Notes under the pieces: generated by a model
What the model saw: the letters and a program-made list of their open reading frames with translations, nothing else
Databases searched by the model: none
Told to the model about the DNA's origin: nothing
Shown here: positions 23,605 through 34,391 of the stretch, in pieces
How positions within the stretch are numbered: the stretch's first letter is position 1
Layout: each line of letters begins with the position of its first letter
Program-made: the position numbers and the translations under genes
Assembly (NCBI GenBank): GCA_024449915.1
Contig: JAMZAV010003235.1
Coordinates: 1-64,000, forward strand
From: Sweltsa coloradensis
Taxonomy: Eukaryota; Arthropoda; Insecta; Plecoptera; Chloroperlidae
Reading direction: 5' to 3'
Length of the DNA: 64,000 nucleotides

Positions 23605-25417
23605 TGTAACTCTTTCAGCCTGAGACTACTGGGAAAGTTGCTACTTGGGGCTAATATGCTGATTAGTCGTATTTATAAACAGATAGTGCCAGGGCGCGCT
23701 TTGCTAGCTCCGGCACGAAACTACTTTGAAAGACTATGATAAGAAACCCGGACATCTAGACACACAACATGGAAGTCAATGCACATACCACCTGAGCACA
23801 AGGGTTATTTTGCATATCCTTGCTGACCTCCCGGTACGCCCTGTCCCTCACTGGGTGCGTGCGCAGCAAGGCTGCGTCCTCCGTCGCGTCTGGAATGAGT
23901 GTCGTACACTCACTAGCTTAGTGCTTACTAATGATAGGTGGGAGCTTAATGATTAAAGTGTATTGGCTGAAGGCATATCAAAGGCTGAAACTGAGGAGAA
24001 CTAAGGTGAATATTGGGGAATTTAGGTTCCCCAACTGGACACAAAACTCCTTGGAATTCAGCAGTAATAATTGTTTTGGATACACATAATACAACAATTT
24101 TACACAAAAGCATCGTAAAATGATTTGAATTACGTCCGATTCCACTTAAAACAATTAACTCAGAGGCATATGATGGCTTTTGAAGAATACATGGGTGGCC
24201 TTATTGTAATATTAATAATATGGGTTAGTTTTCTACCTCATCACTCTCCCTCGGAATGTTTGACCGATGCGATACCGACGATATGACGCGCTGAGACGAG
24301 CCGTGCAGATTTAGCGTTCCCTAGTTAGGTACGGTCAGTCCAGATGCGTCGTGACCATCTTTCGTGGGACACCTGACCTCGCACACCTGGCTCGTGCGGT
24401 TACGTCTGGCGACGTATGGTTGTGGTCTTCTGGCTTGACAACTGACCCCAAGGTACGTTCTCGGTGCGTGGTTACATGGTTTACCCACGCTCGCCTCGTA
24501 GTGTAGGGCTGACCCCTGATAGTCGGGTCGATAAGTGGGAATAGGACATGGGAAAGATTAGAGATTGGCAGGTTTCTTTTGGATGTTGTTTGCTATTGAC
24601 TTAGGTTATTGAAAGGGTAGCCGTTTCGTTGCTGTTGTCGTCGTAGTAGTGTCGGTGGCGTCACCACATGATGCGCTGGTTGCACTCACCAAAAACTACT
24701 TGAAATAGATTGATTTTTATTATATTTATTAGGTCGAACTTATGTCCGTACCTATTCCGATGCACGGAAATACTGCTTTCGTTGCCATGATGGCTTCGAC
24801 CACACTTGAACCACTTTGTAGACGCGCACAAATCGCTGCACTTCACACACCAACTGCTTGATTCGGGGTTCCAACACTTTCTGCCGGCTTCTCCCTGTGG
24901 AGGGCTTCGCGTACCCAAGCCTCTGACGCGTTGCCCACTCCTTGATCACGTGCACACTGGGTGACATTTGTTACTGTCGTCCCGATTGGCAGGTGTAGGT
25001 GTCGGATGGCTCGGCTGGACCAATGGTCCTTCGGGTTATTTAGCCCCTTGCCATTTGCCCTTCACTGGCGACCTTCATGGTGCGACGTTACCCCGGTCGG
25101 TGCACGTCCACCCGTCCCACACTGCAAACTCGCATCTTCTGCCCTCGTCGGTACGTTGACCCTAGTTCCTGGGTTGTTCTAGAACCTTCTAGCCCTTAGG
25201 CGAGGCCTCCCTTGCCTAGCCCACTGGCTACATGGACCGTCCAGGTCTTAGCCTCAGCTGATTTGCATATCATACCTCATTATGATATGTCGCCAATTAC
25301 AAAACCAATCCACAAGGATTCTTAATTAAGATGAATTAATTAGTGATTCTAAATAATATAACAGATAAAATGAAAAATTGAAGCAGATAGCAGGTGATAA
25401 CGGGGTGTACTGTTACA
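23605..25417 (-). repeat. 5' LTR of element D
   Basis: Complete 1.81-kb LTR on the minus strand, TGTAACAG to GAGTTACA. It is nearly the same as 16,374-18,152, with an indel-free block at 24,624-24,917. It abuts repeat E at 25,418. Confidence 0.8.
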
Positions 25418-25901
25418 ATACAATTAATTAAACAACAATGTCTACCTGCCTGTGGATCCGATTCTTTTATAAAATCCTAATTACCCAGTAGGCTAATCCA
25501 CCTGCCTATTACATTTCAGTTTTCCCTCCAAAATATTGAAACAAAAATATTTAAATGAAAGTTAAATGAATAAATAATGGTTTATTTGAGTACTCATCGT
25601 TTACTGCCTTGTCAGAAGACCGCGTGATCGACTCTCCTTGGTTCGGTTTCTTTAGGGGGGAGTGTCTGTCAGATAGCTTACAGCTGGTCCGGTTCGTAGG
25701 GAGATCACGTGGGTGCGCACGGCAGACGCGCAGTAAATCGCTCACAACAGTCTTAGGCACGCAGCTCTTTGGAAGATGCTCGGACGGTAATTTATACGTA
25801 GCGTGATTTCATGTTGCAGTTTTATATCACTTGCGCTGGTGACATTAGGCTAGCCACGGCACAGTTCGGTAACGTTGTTTAGTGCGCAATTGATGATTGA
25901 T
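25418..25901. repeat. Repeat E copy 1 (484 bp)
   Basis: Almost identical over its full 484 bp to 40,001-40,484. Here it is squeezed between the 5' LTR of element D and a second LTR (25,902), so it is a sliver of older sequence between two insertions. A 69-codon frame exists in both copies but has no recognisable domain. Confidence 0.85.
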
Positions 25902-27523
25902 TAATTATACAACAATTACCATAAATTAATTAAAGCAATTAATTATCTAAAAATGCAAATCTTGAATCAAAATCACAACAATAGCCAAAATCAACATACA
26001 CAAACAAAACAAACCTGTTTCTACTGCGCCCTGCCCTCAGCTTGCCAGTCGGTCTCTCACGAGATGTCCAAAGTAGAATAATCAAACTAAACGAACTTAC
26101 AGGCCTAGTGAATAGGATCAGTGGTTTTGCTAGCTACTCAAATCATTCAACGTCAATCAATATCCATTGATAGTTGTGGTATATTGTAAAATGTAAAGGA
26201 TACACATTACACGTTCATAAAGAACTCACACGTTACCACAGGTTGTTTAAACAGGCTTTACCTACCTATTCAGATCTGAGTTGCTTAATTACCCCTGTGG
26301 GTATTCTTTCGTAATTAATTAATAAAAAACATAAAAACCCCTCAAAATATTACTTTCTAATTAATCTTGCCAAAACAATTAGCGGCAATTACCATAAGTG
26401 TTAGTACTCATCTTTCATTAATAGGTAATCCAATTTGTCAGGCGTGACTGTCCGTGTTTTACGTTGACACTCGATGTGGGAATATCGTCGTCTTGAGGTG
26501 GAACGAAAATCAGGAATTCACTTATCAATTAATGTGTAACACCATCAAGTTGCACATTAATTAGAATTAACTAGAAGATCAAACACTTGTGGGGGGGGCT
26601 CTTCTCTGTCGGCCACGTTTGCTGGACCTCTCCTGCCTCTTGGGACACGCCCATAGAATTGTTGCCCTCTGGTACCATCACTTATGTCTCGATATGTTCC
26701 CGATTAGAATGTCCGTGTTATCGCGATTTATTAACGTTTTTGACTTAGCGGAACCATGTCACGCTTTCGTCCTAATTAACTTGTATCGAATTACATCCGT
26801 GTGATTGGCACTCACTTCCCCGATAAGTGGACTCTCAGATTAGCCGGACGATCCGCGACGTGATTGCTTGGTGAGAATCCAATGACTGCCGTGTTTTTGG
26901 GTCCTCTCTCGCGATTTCAAAACACCTACCGTCGGGTCACTAAGAAGATCAACCCTTTCAAACTGGTTCTCGGTTGCATTTTAGTCTTCACCCATTTGGT
27001 TTTGAGTCAGCTGTGACTTCTCTTAGATTTGTCACACTTTCTTCTAGAACGTTTGATGCGTCGAAGTCCTGCATCAACCCCTGAGGCACGTTTTCCTTCT
27101 GGATGGTTCTTCCACTTATCTCAGTCGCTGAGGCGTCCCTAATCCCGATGATAAACTGGTACTTTTCGCTATTTGGTTAATTGCTCTAAAGTGTTCGTAC
27201 ATTTCGTTATCAACTACTCGTCATTTCACTTAACTTGCACGAGCACCTGTTTTGAGTTACTTCTCAAGTCTGTACGCCCTGTTTAGGCAAAGTTATTCAC
27301 TTCATTGCTCCATATGCAAATACCACTAATTGCTGAGAATAATATTGTCATTTGATCATCCCAATATGATCCTTGTGGCCTATCACACCACCTTGGCTAG
27401 TTATTAGCCTCTTCACATCATTAATTACCAGAGTAATTAATTAAAACATATTAATTACATATTAATCAGCTTGATTAATCTTTAAATTTACATAATTAGA
27501 TAGCAGGGGACAATTCTGCTACA
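25902..27523 (-). repeat. Solo or truncated Gypsy LTR (B1)
   Basis: Same LTR as at 28,795-30,434 and 37,866-39,507, in the same orientation. It lacks about 27 bp at its left (U5) end and is complete at its right (U3) end, which on the minus strand starts TGTAGCAGAATTG. Element-internal DNA follows to its right. Confidence 0.85.
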
Positions 27524-28010
27524 TTTATCCCTTCCTGTTCTCAAAGTAATTGTTATTCAATTATTTGAAAACAGTCTCATTATTGTTACAAAAAATTAAA
27601 ATATCAATGGAAACCTTTATTTTATATTAAAAATCATTAAAACTTATTATTTCAGAACTGTTTATTCCGAAATACCAACACCTAATTTATATAATGCCTC
27701 GTTGGTCTAACACTACTCCCATGGTACCACTCGTCCTTGGCATTATTTAAGAAAATTAACATAAAAGACATAATTGTAAAAATATTAACATGATTTGTAT
27801 TCATTAACAATACAAAAATAAACATTGACAAAGTATCTTATAAAGTTGTATCAAGTTCTTTTTTGTTGAACTTCCTATACTTCCGTGTTTTACATCTGTG
27901 CATTTGTGGTCGAAACGCCTATACCCATGTGGTTCATCGGCCACCTTCCAGCTGTTCAAAATGTAAACAATAACAACCCTCTCTAGAGTCTGACCAGACT
28001 AGTTAACCTT
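27524..28010 (-). repeat. 3' internal fragment of the Gypsy element next to LTR B1
   Basis: Near-identical to 30,435-30,930, the region between pol and the 3' LTR of the Gypsy element. It includes the PPT-like purine run beside LTR B1. So B1 plus this piece is the 3' end of a second copy. The copy stops at 28,010, where an inverted duplication begins. Confidence 0.8.
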
Positions 28011-28228
28011 GAAGCTTTCACTTTCCGACAAGGTTAACTAGTCTGGTCAGACTCTAGAGAGGGTTGTTTTTGTTTACATTTTGAACAGCTGGAAGGTGGG
28101 CGATGAACCACATGGGTATAGGCGTTTCGACCACAAATGCACAGATGTAAAACACGGAAGTATAGGAAGTTCGACAAAAAGGAACTTAATACAACTTTAT
28201 AAGATACTTTGTCAATGTTTATTTTTGT
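27812..28228. repeat. Near-perfect palindrome, two 199-bp arms
   Basis: Left arm 27,812-28,010 and right arm 28,030-28,228 are reverse complements, apart from a few base changes, around a 19-bp spacer (28,011-28,029). The arms are Gypsy 3' internal sequence; the junction side reads TAACCTT / AAGGTTA. The right arm then switches directly into LTR sequence. Confidence 0.85.
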
Positions 28229-28670
28229 TAACTTGTATCGAATTACATCCGTGTGATTGGCACTCACTTCCCCCGATAAGTGGACTCTCAGATTAGCCGG
28301 ACGATCCGCGACGTTATTGCTTGGTGAGAATCCAATGACTGCCGTGTTTTTTGGGTCCTCTCTCGCGATTTCAAAACACCTACCGTCGGGTCACTAAGAA
28401 GATCAACCCTTTCAAACTGGTTCTCGGTTGCATTTTAGTCTTCACCCATTTGGTTTTGAGTCAGCTGTGACTTCTCTTAGATTTGTCACACTTTCTTCTA
28501 GAACGTTTGATGCGTCGAAGTCCTGCATCAACCCCTGAGGCACGTTTTCCTTCTGGATGGTTCTTCCACTTATCTCAGTCGCTGAGGCGTCCCTAATCCC
28601 GATGATAAACTGGTACTTTTCGCTATTTGGTTAATTGCTCTAAAGTGTTCGTACATTTCGTTATCAACTA
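28229..28670 (-). repeat. Partial Gypsy LTR, same orientation
   Basis: Matches LTR B1 from about 26,779 to 27,233 with very few differences. It has neither LTR end: it starts at the palindrome boundary and ends where an inverted LTR fragment begins. Confidence 0.8.
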
Positions 28671-28785
28671 CTGGGATCATATCGGGATGATCAAATGACA
28701 ATATTATTCGCAGCAATTAGTGATATTTGCATATGGAGCAATGAAGTGAATAACTTTGCCTAAACAGGGCGTACAGACTTGAGAG
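28671..28785 (+). repeat. Inverted Gypsy LTR fragment
   Basis: Reverse complement of LTR sequence equivalent to about 27,262-27,372. It ends at GACTTGAGAG and is followed by GGCGCCAAA, which looks like a leftover of a primer-binding site (TTTGGCGCC on the minus strand) beside the next LTR. Confidence 0.75.
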
Positions 28786-28794
28786 GGCGCCAAA

Positions 28795-30434
28795 TGTGAA
28801 GTTACTACTCCTTCCCCACTTAATTATACAACAATTATCATAAATTAATTAGAGCAATTAATTATCTAAAAATGCAAATCTTGAATCAAAATCACAACAA
28901 TAGCCAAAATCAACATACACAAACAAAACAAACCTGTTTCTACTGCGCCCTGCCCTCAGCTTGCCAGTCGGTCTCTCACGAGATGTCCAAAATCAAACTA
29001 AACGAACTTACAGGCCTAGTGAATAGGATCAGTGGTTTTGCTAGCTACTCAAATCATTCAACGTCAATCAATATCCATTGATAGTTGTGGTATATTGTAA
29101 AATGTAAAGGATACACATTACACGTTCATAAAGAACTCACACGTTACCACAGGTTGTTTAAACAGGCTTTACCTACCTATTCAGATCTGAGTTGCTTAAT
29201 TACCCCTGTGGGTATTCTTTCGTAATTAATTAATAAAAAACATAAAAACCCCTCAAAATATTACTTTCTAATTAATCTTGCCAAAACAATTAGCGGCAAT
29301 TACCATAAGTGTTAGTACTCATCTTTCATTAATAGGTAATCCAATTTGTCAGGCGTGACTGTCCGTGTTTTACGTTGACACTCGATGTGGGAATATCGTC
29401 GTCTTGAGGTGGAACGAAAATCAGGAATTCACTTATCAATTAATGTGTAACACCATCAAGTTGCACATTAATTAGAATTAACTAGAAGATCAAACACTTG
29501 TGGGGGGGTCTCTTCTCTGTCGGCCACGTTTGCTGGACCTCTCCTGCCTCTTGGGACACGCCCATAGAATTGTTGTCCTCTGGTACCATCACTTGTGTCT
29601 CGATATGTTGCCGATTAGAATGTCCGTGTTATCGCGATTTATTAACGTTTTTGACTTAGCGGAACCATGTCACGCTTTCGTCCTAATTAACTTGTATCGA
29701 ATTACATCCGTGTGATTGGCACTCACTTCCCCGATAAGTGGACTCTCAGATTAGCCGGACGATCCGCGACGTTATTGCTTGGTGAGAATCCAACGACTGC
29801 CGTGTTTTTGGGTCCTCTCTCGCGATTTCAAAACACCTACCGTCGGGTCACTAAGAAGATCAACCCTTTCAAACTGGTTCTCGGTTGCATTTTAGTCTTC
29901 ACCCATTTGGTTTTGAGTCAGCTGTGACTTCTCTTAGATTTGTCACACTTTCTTCTAGAACGTTTGATGCGTCGAAGTCCTGCATCAACCCCTGAGGCAC
30001 GTTTTCCTTCTGGATGGTTCTTCCACTTATCTCAGTCGCTGAGGCGTCCCTAATCCCGATGATAAACTGGTACTTTTCGCTATTTGGTTAATTGCTCTAA
30101 AGTGTTCGTACATTTCGTTATCAACTACTCGTCATTTCACTTAACTTGCACGAGCACCTGTTTTGAGTTACTTCTCAAGTCTGTACGCCCTGTTTAGGCA
30201 AAGTTATTCACTTCATTGCTCCATATGCAAATACCACTAATTGCTGAGAATAATATTGTCATTTGATCATCCCAATATGATCCTTGTGGCCTATCACACC
30301 ACCTTGGCTAGTTATTAGCCTCTTCACATCATTAATTACCAGAGTAATTAATTAAAACATATTAATTACATATTAATCAGCTTGATTAATCTTTAAATTT
30401 ACATGATTAGATTGCAGGGGACAATTGTGCTACA
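28795..30434 (-). repeat. 3' LTR of the Gypsy element (B2)
   Basis: 1,640 bp with complete ends (minus strand TGTAGCACAATTG to TAACTTCACA). It differs from the 5' LTR by a handful of substitutions and small indels, including a missing GTAGAAT near 28,990 that is present in B1 and in the 5' LTR. Confidence 0.9.
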
Positions 30435-30450
30435 TTTACCCCTCCCTGTT
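30435..30450 (-). promoter_or_regulatory. Polypurine tract of the Gypsy element
   Basis: The minus strand reads ACAGGGAGGGGTAAA immediately before the 3' LTR start TGTAGCA. Purine-rich and correctly placed to prime plus-strand DNA. Confidence 0.7.
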
Positions 30451-32372
30451 ATCAAAGTAATTGTTATTCAATTATTTGAAAACAGTCTCATTATTGTTAC
30501 AATTAAAATTAAAATATCAATGAAAACCCTTTTTTTATATTAAAAATCATTAAAACTTATTATTTCAGAACTGTTTATTCCGAAATACCAACACCTAATT
30601 TATATAATGCCTCGTTGGTCTAACACTACTCCCATGGTACCACTCGTCCTTGGCATTATTTAAGAAAATTAACATAAAAGACATAATTGTAAAAATATTA
30701 ACATGATTTGTATTCATTAACAATACAAAAATAAACATTGACAAAGTATCTTATAAAGTTGTATCAAGTTCTTTTTTGTTGAACTTCCTATACTTCCGTG
30801 TTTTACATCTGTGCATTTGTGGTCGAAACGACTATACCCCTGTGGGTCATCGCCCACCTTCCAGCTGTTCAAAATGTAAACAATAACAACCCTCTCTAGA
30901 TTCCGACCAGACTAGTTAACCTTGAACCTTTCACTTTCCGAGCGCTACCTGTGCCAATCGAGAAAGGAGAAACCAATCTTGTTCGGGGCCAGGCCTCAAA
31001 CACTCCCCGCTTGACAAAGACATAAAATAACCACAAGTTTCAATGAAACACAAAGATTCTTTTCCTAGGCAAATATTCTCAAGTAAATCGCTGATTCACG
31101 ATTCTAAACATCCATAATCAATTTTCCGGAAGCTGTTAAGATAAAACCCTATCTGTGCATATTTCAAGCTAAACAACATCTCAGTCTCTTGTAACACAAA
31201 TTCCATACTTTTTCTACCATTGACAAGGCATAAAACTGTTGGTGACTCAATATCAAATTACTTCATCAATTATGCAAATTACCATCATTCGTTTCCATAC
31301 CACATTCTAGGCTTAGCTACTATAGGAGAACACTCAGGTGTCACGAAGACTAAAACCTCCAAATCCAAATTCTGCTTAATTCCTGCAACCCAGCTGCCCA
31401 CTTGCTTGATAACGCACGGAAAAGCTCAAAACCCAACTCAACCTCAACAATTAAAACCCTGTTACTAACTCCAATCTTCACTAATGCTCACTAGACGTGG
31501 AAACTTTCTCAAATTCGCATTCTTAAATAACTTCGTCAACAACACACAACAGTTTATCTTCTTTCTTCTTACCAATCAGTTTCATAAATATTACTGAGAC
31601 AATTGAAATAAATCGCTATCAAAACCTCATTTTTCCTTCAAACAGCAAACAAACAGCGAATCATGGCGCTCAGTATTCATTACTTCAACACAAACTTATT
31701 TTCTTTTTCAAAATATTGCCTACAAAAACCGCAGCCGTGTTTTAACATTTTCTTGTGTTCCCGATTACCCTCGTTGTTCCATCATTTTGTTTGTCCGTCC
31801 TTGGTCTTTCAATACATCGAGCGCATCGTTCCACAAAGAACCAGTCTGCCTATCTGTCACACTTTCTCTCTCTCTCACTCTCCAGCCCCTGTTTCCAAGA
31901 ATCACTGGGAATGCAGCCCTCGTTGTGAAGACACAACAACACAAAGACATTTGAACGAATTCACCTCGAAATATACAACCACAAAACACAAATACAAATA
32001 CAAAGACGACGACCACATTTCATACAGACAATTATATCAACGTAACAAACATTCTAGAAGTTGTCATTTAATCAATATCTTCATAATCATTCCACAATCA
32101 AAGTCAAATCACAACAAAATCAAAACTCTCAACAAAGCAGGGTTGCTTTCTCCTTTTCTTCTCGTTCTGAATAGAAACCAATTACTACACGAATCAACCT
32201 GACCTAGGTTCGAACCCACGCACATAATACAAAACATAATTATAAAAACATTCGAATACATGACAAAAACGATTTCTCTATAGCAACAACACATTTAAAA
32301 CGATATTCTTCTTTTCTTCAGTGATCTCATTCCTTATTTCGTTACATTTTCTTATTCTTCTAATATGATACA
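30435..32372 (-). other. 3' non-coding part of the Gypsy element
   Basis: About 1.9 kb between the pol stop codon and the 3' LTR. The first part next to the LTR recurs at 27,524-28,010. No minus-strand frame resembles an envelope protein: there is no long ORF with signal peptide and membrane anchor. A 179-codon plus-strand frame at 31,663-32,202 is low-complexity and judged spurious. Confidence 0.6.
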
Positions 32373-34391
32373 TTATTCCGCGACATTATACTTCTTCAAA
32401 TTCACAATGTTGAAAACACCTTTGACTTTCCCAGCGTCATCCACCAGCTCGTACGCATTAATTCCAGCAATTGCAGCTACGGTTAGAGGTCCCGAGTACA
32501 ATAAAAAGAATTTCTTTGTTTCTTTCTTTTCTAAGTTTGACAAGTGTAGTTCCTTCAGTAATACACGGTCTCCCACTTCAAACTTTGTCTCGATAGGGTG
32601 CTTAGTTGCATGCAACTTCTTTCTCCGCTCACCTTGTTTATCTAATCGTGCTTTTGCCATTAACAGCTTCATTTCTTCTGTGATCGCGGGTAGTTCTGAC
32701 ACAGGATATTTAAACAACTTAGAGATACCTCTCTCTGGCAATTTATTATGGTGTAACTCGTATGGCGTGAAACCTGTACTTTCGTGGTAAGTACTGTTTA
32801 GCCAGTATTCGATTTGCGGCACCATTTTAACCCACCCTGCATGCCCTTGATAACAATATGCTCTAAAGAATCGTCCGAGTTCCCGCATGATCCTTTCTGA
32901 GGGGTTTGATTGCGGGTGCCGTATCGACGAGTGCATTGCTCTTATGTTATGTGCTTCTAGTGCTTCGTACCATACGGTAGAGGTATACTGGCTCCCGTTA
33001 TCACTGAGTATCCTATCTGGAGTTTGGACGGTCTTAACGTAGTCCTCCATTTTGTTTACAAAAGTTTTTGCTGTTGCATTTCTTAGTACATACAATTTTA
33101 CATATTTCGTGAATAAATCAACGAATACTAGGATGTAGCGAGCTCTGGCTACTCCTATCGGGAGTGGTCCGTACAAATCTGTGGCTACAAGTTGTGCGCA
33201 TCTCTGTGGAACAATAGCCTGGTAATTTCCATGAAGTGTCTTTGTTGATGACTTTGTTTTCTGACAGAGGTCACAAGTAGGAAGTAACTTTCTTACTGTT
33301 CTTGACATTCCTTGCCAATAAAAGTTTTCCTGCAATGCTGCAATACATTTGGTAGAACCAAAATGTCCTAGCTCTTGATGAATCCCCCATATTATGTCAT
33401 TGATTAGATCATTTGGTATGCATAATTTCCATGACGATTCACGGTCATTTCGTTTTGGTTGGTGATACAACAACCCTTTGAACACTTGATATTTTTTTTG
33501 TACGTCGGACTCAGGTGCATTCTTTAGTTCCTCGAGTATTCGGTTTAACTTTTCGTCGGCTACCTGGAAGTTCCGAACGTTCTTTAGTTTATTTCTTAGA
33601 GCGGGTTCTACGGCCACATTGATCTTCGCTATTATTATCTCTCGGTCTCGCACGGCGCCTTCTACAATCTTTCCATCTTCTTTCTGAGGAAACCGGCTTA
33701 GTATATCGGCTACTTTGTTTTCTTTTCCGGAACAGTGTACTATTTTAAAATTGAAATCTTGAATGGCGAGTATCCATCTAGCTAGGCGGTTTGATAATAA
33801 TCTACATTGGAGTATAAAAGTTAATGCTTTGTGATCGGTTATGATAGTAAGATCATTTGATCCTAGTACATAAATACGGAACTTTGATAAAGAGTGTACT
33901 ATACTAAGTAGTTCCTTTTCAGAAATTGTATAATTAAGCTCCGCCCCTTGTAGCAAACGTGACGTCATCGATATGACTTGGATATTTCCTTCCTCGTCAA
34001 GTTGGTAAAGCTGTCCTCCGACTCCATAATCACTCGCATCACATTGGATGTAAAATGGTTTATCGTACTTGGGGTATGCCAGCCAAACCGTTTTTAAGAA
34101 TAAAAGCTTGACATTCTCAAAATCTTGATTGAGTTCAGGCGTCCACTTCCATCTTACGTCTTTTTTCATTACTGCTTGAAGATTTACTATGGAATTTGAG
34201 TATTCTTTTTGGAAACGTCGAAAATAGCTACACAACCCCAAAAAAGCTTTCAGTTGTCGTACATTTGTTGGTGCAGGCCAGTTTTGAATAATTACCAACT
34301 TTTTCGGATCCGGCGACACTCCCTTGGGCGTTAGAATATGGCCTACAAACGGAACCCTATCTCGTCCGAATCTTGATTTGCCAAAGTTCAA
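32373..34391 (-). CDS. pol: Gypsy Pol, C-terminal part: RNase H and integrase
   Basis: 672 codons carrying the second half of Pol. The first ~60 residues are the RT connection (VGHILTPKG, then FLGLCSYFRRF). A Ty3-type RNase H follows, with Asp118 (CDASDYG), the SEKE acidic pair at 157-160 and Asp186 (ITDHKAL). The integrase has a zinc-binding HHCC set (His338, His343, Cys373, Cys376) and the catalytic triad Asp405, Asp464, Glu499, with the last two exactly 35 residues apart. A GPY/F-like C-terminus follows (YSGPLTVAAI); no chromodomain is visible. It would copy and insert the element's DNA in the nucleus. The ORF is separated from the RT part by a one-base frameshift near 34,420, so the apparent start is not a true one. 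All catalytic residues listed are intact. Confidence 0.92.
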   Translation of the reverse strand: MNFGKSRFGRDRVPFVGHILTPKGVSPDPKKLVIIQNWPAPTNVRQLKAFLGLCSYFRRFQKEYSNSIVNLQAVMKKDVRWKWTPELNQDFENVKLLFLKTVWLAYPKYDKPFYIQCDASDYGVGGQLYQLDEEGNIQVISMTSRLLQGAELNYTISEKELLSIVHSLSKFRIYVLGSNDLTIITDHKALTFILQCRLLSNRLARWILAIQDFNFKIVHCSGKENKVADILSRFPQKEDGKIVEGAVRDREIIIAKINVAVEPALRNKLKNVRNFQVADEKLNRILEELKNAPESDVQKKYQVFKGLLYHQPKRNDRESSWKLCIPNDLINDIIWGIHQELGHFGSTKCIAALQENFYWQGMSRTVRKLLPTCDLCQKTKSSTKTLHGNYQAIVPQRCAQLVATDLYGPLPIGVARARYILVFVDLFTKYVKLYVLRNATAKTFVNKMEDYVKTVQTPDRILSDNGSQYTSTVWYEALEAHNIRAMHSSIRHPQSNPSERIMRELGRFFRAYCYQGHAGWVKMVPQIEYWLNSTYHESTGFTPYELHHNKLPERGISKLFKYPVSELPAITEEMKLLMAKARLDKQGERRKKLHATKHPIETKFEVGDRVLLKELHLSNLEKKETKKFFLLYSGPLTVAAIAGINAYELVDDAGKVKGVFNIVNLKKYNVAE

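Larger units (their letters stand above)
16374..25417 (-). mobile_element. LTR retrotransposon D, gag remnant, no pol found
   Basis: Two direct repeats of about 1.8 kb (16,374-18,152 and 23,605-25,417) flank a 5.45-kb interior. On the minus strand the right repeat starts TGTAACAG and ends GAGTTACA, forming TG...CA termini with a short inverted repeat. Two bases later comes a PBS-like TGGAGCGCCAACGG. Just before the left repeat lies a purine run AAGTTAAGGGGG, as expected of a PPT. These signals agree on minus orientation. A coiled-coil, gag-like region lies next to the PBS, but I find no protease, RT or integrase motif on either strand, so it looks like a large non-autonomous derivative. Superfamily is not assignable. 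Confidence 0.75.

Noticed and set aside
31663..32202. 179-codon plus-strand ORF
   Set aside because: Antisense to the non-coding end of the Gypsy element, low-complexity composition, no domain.
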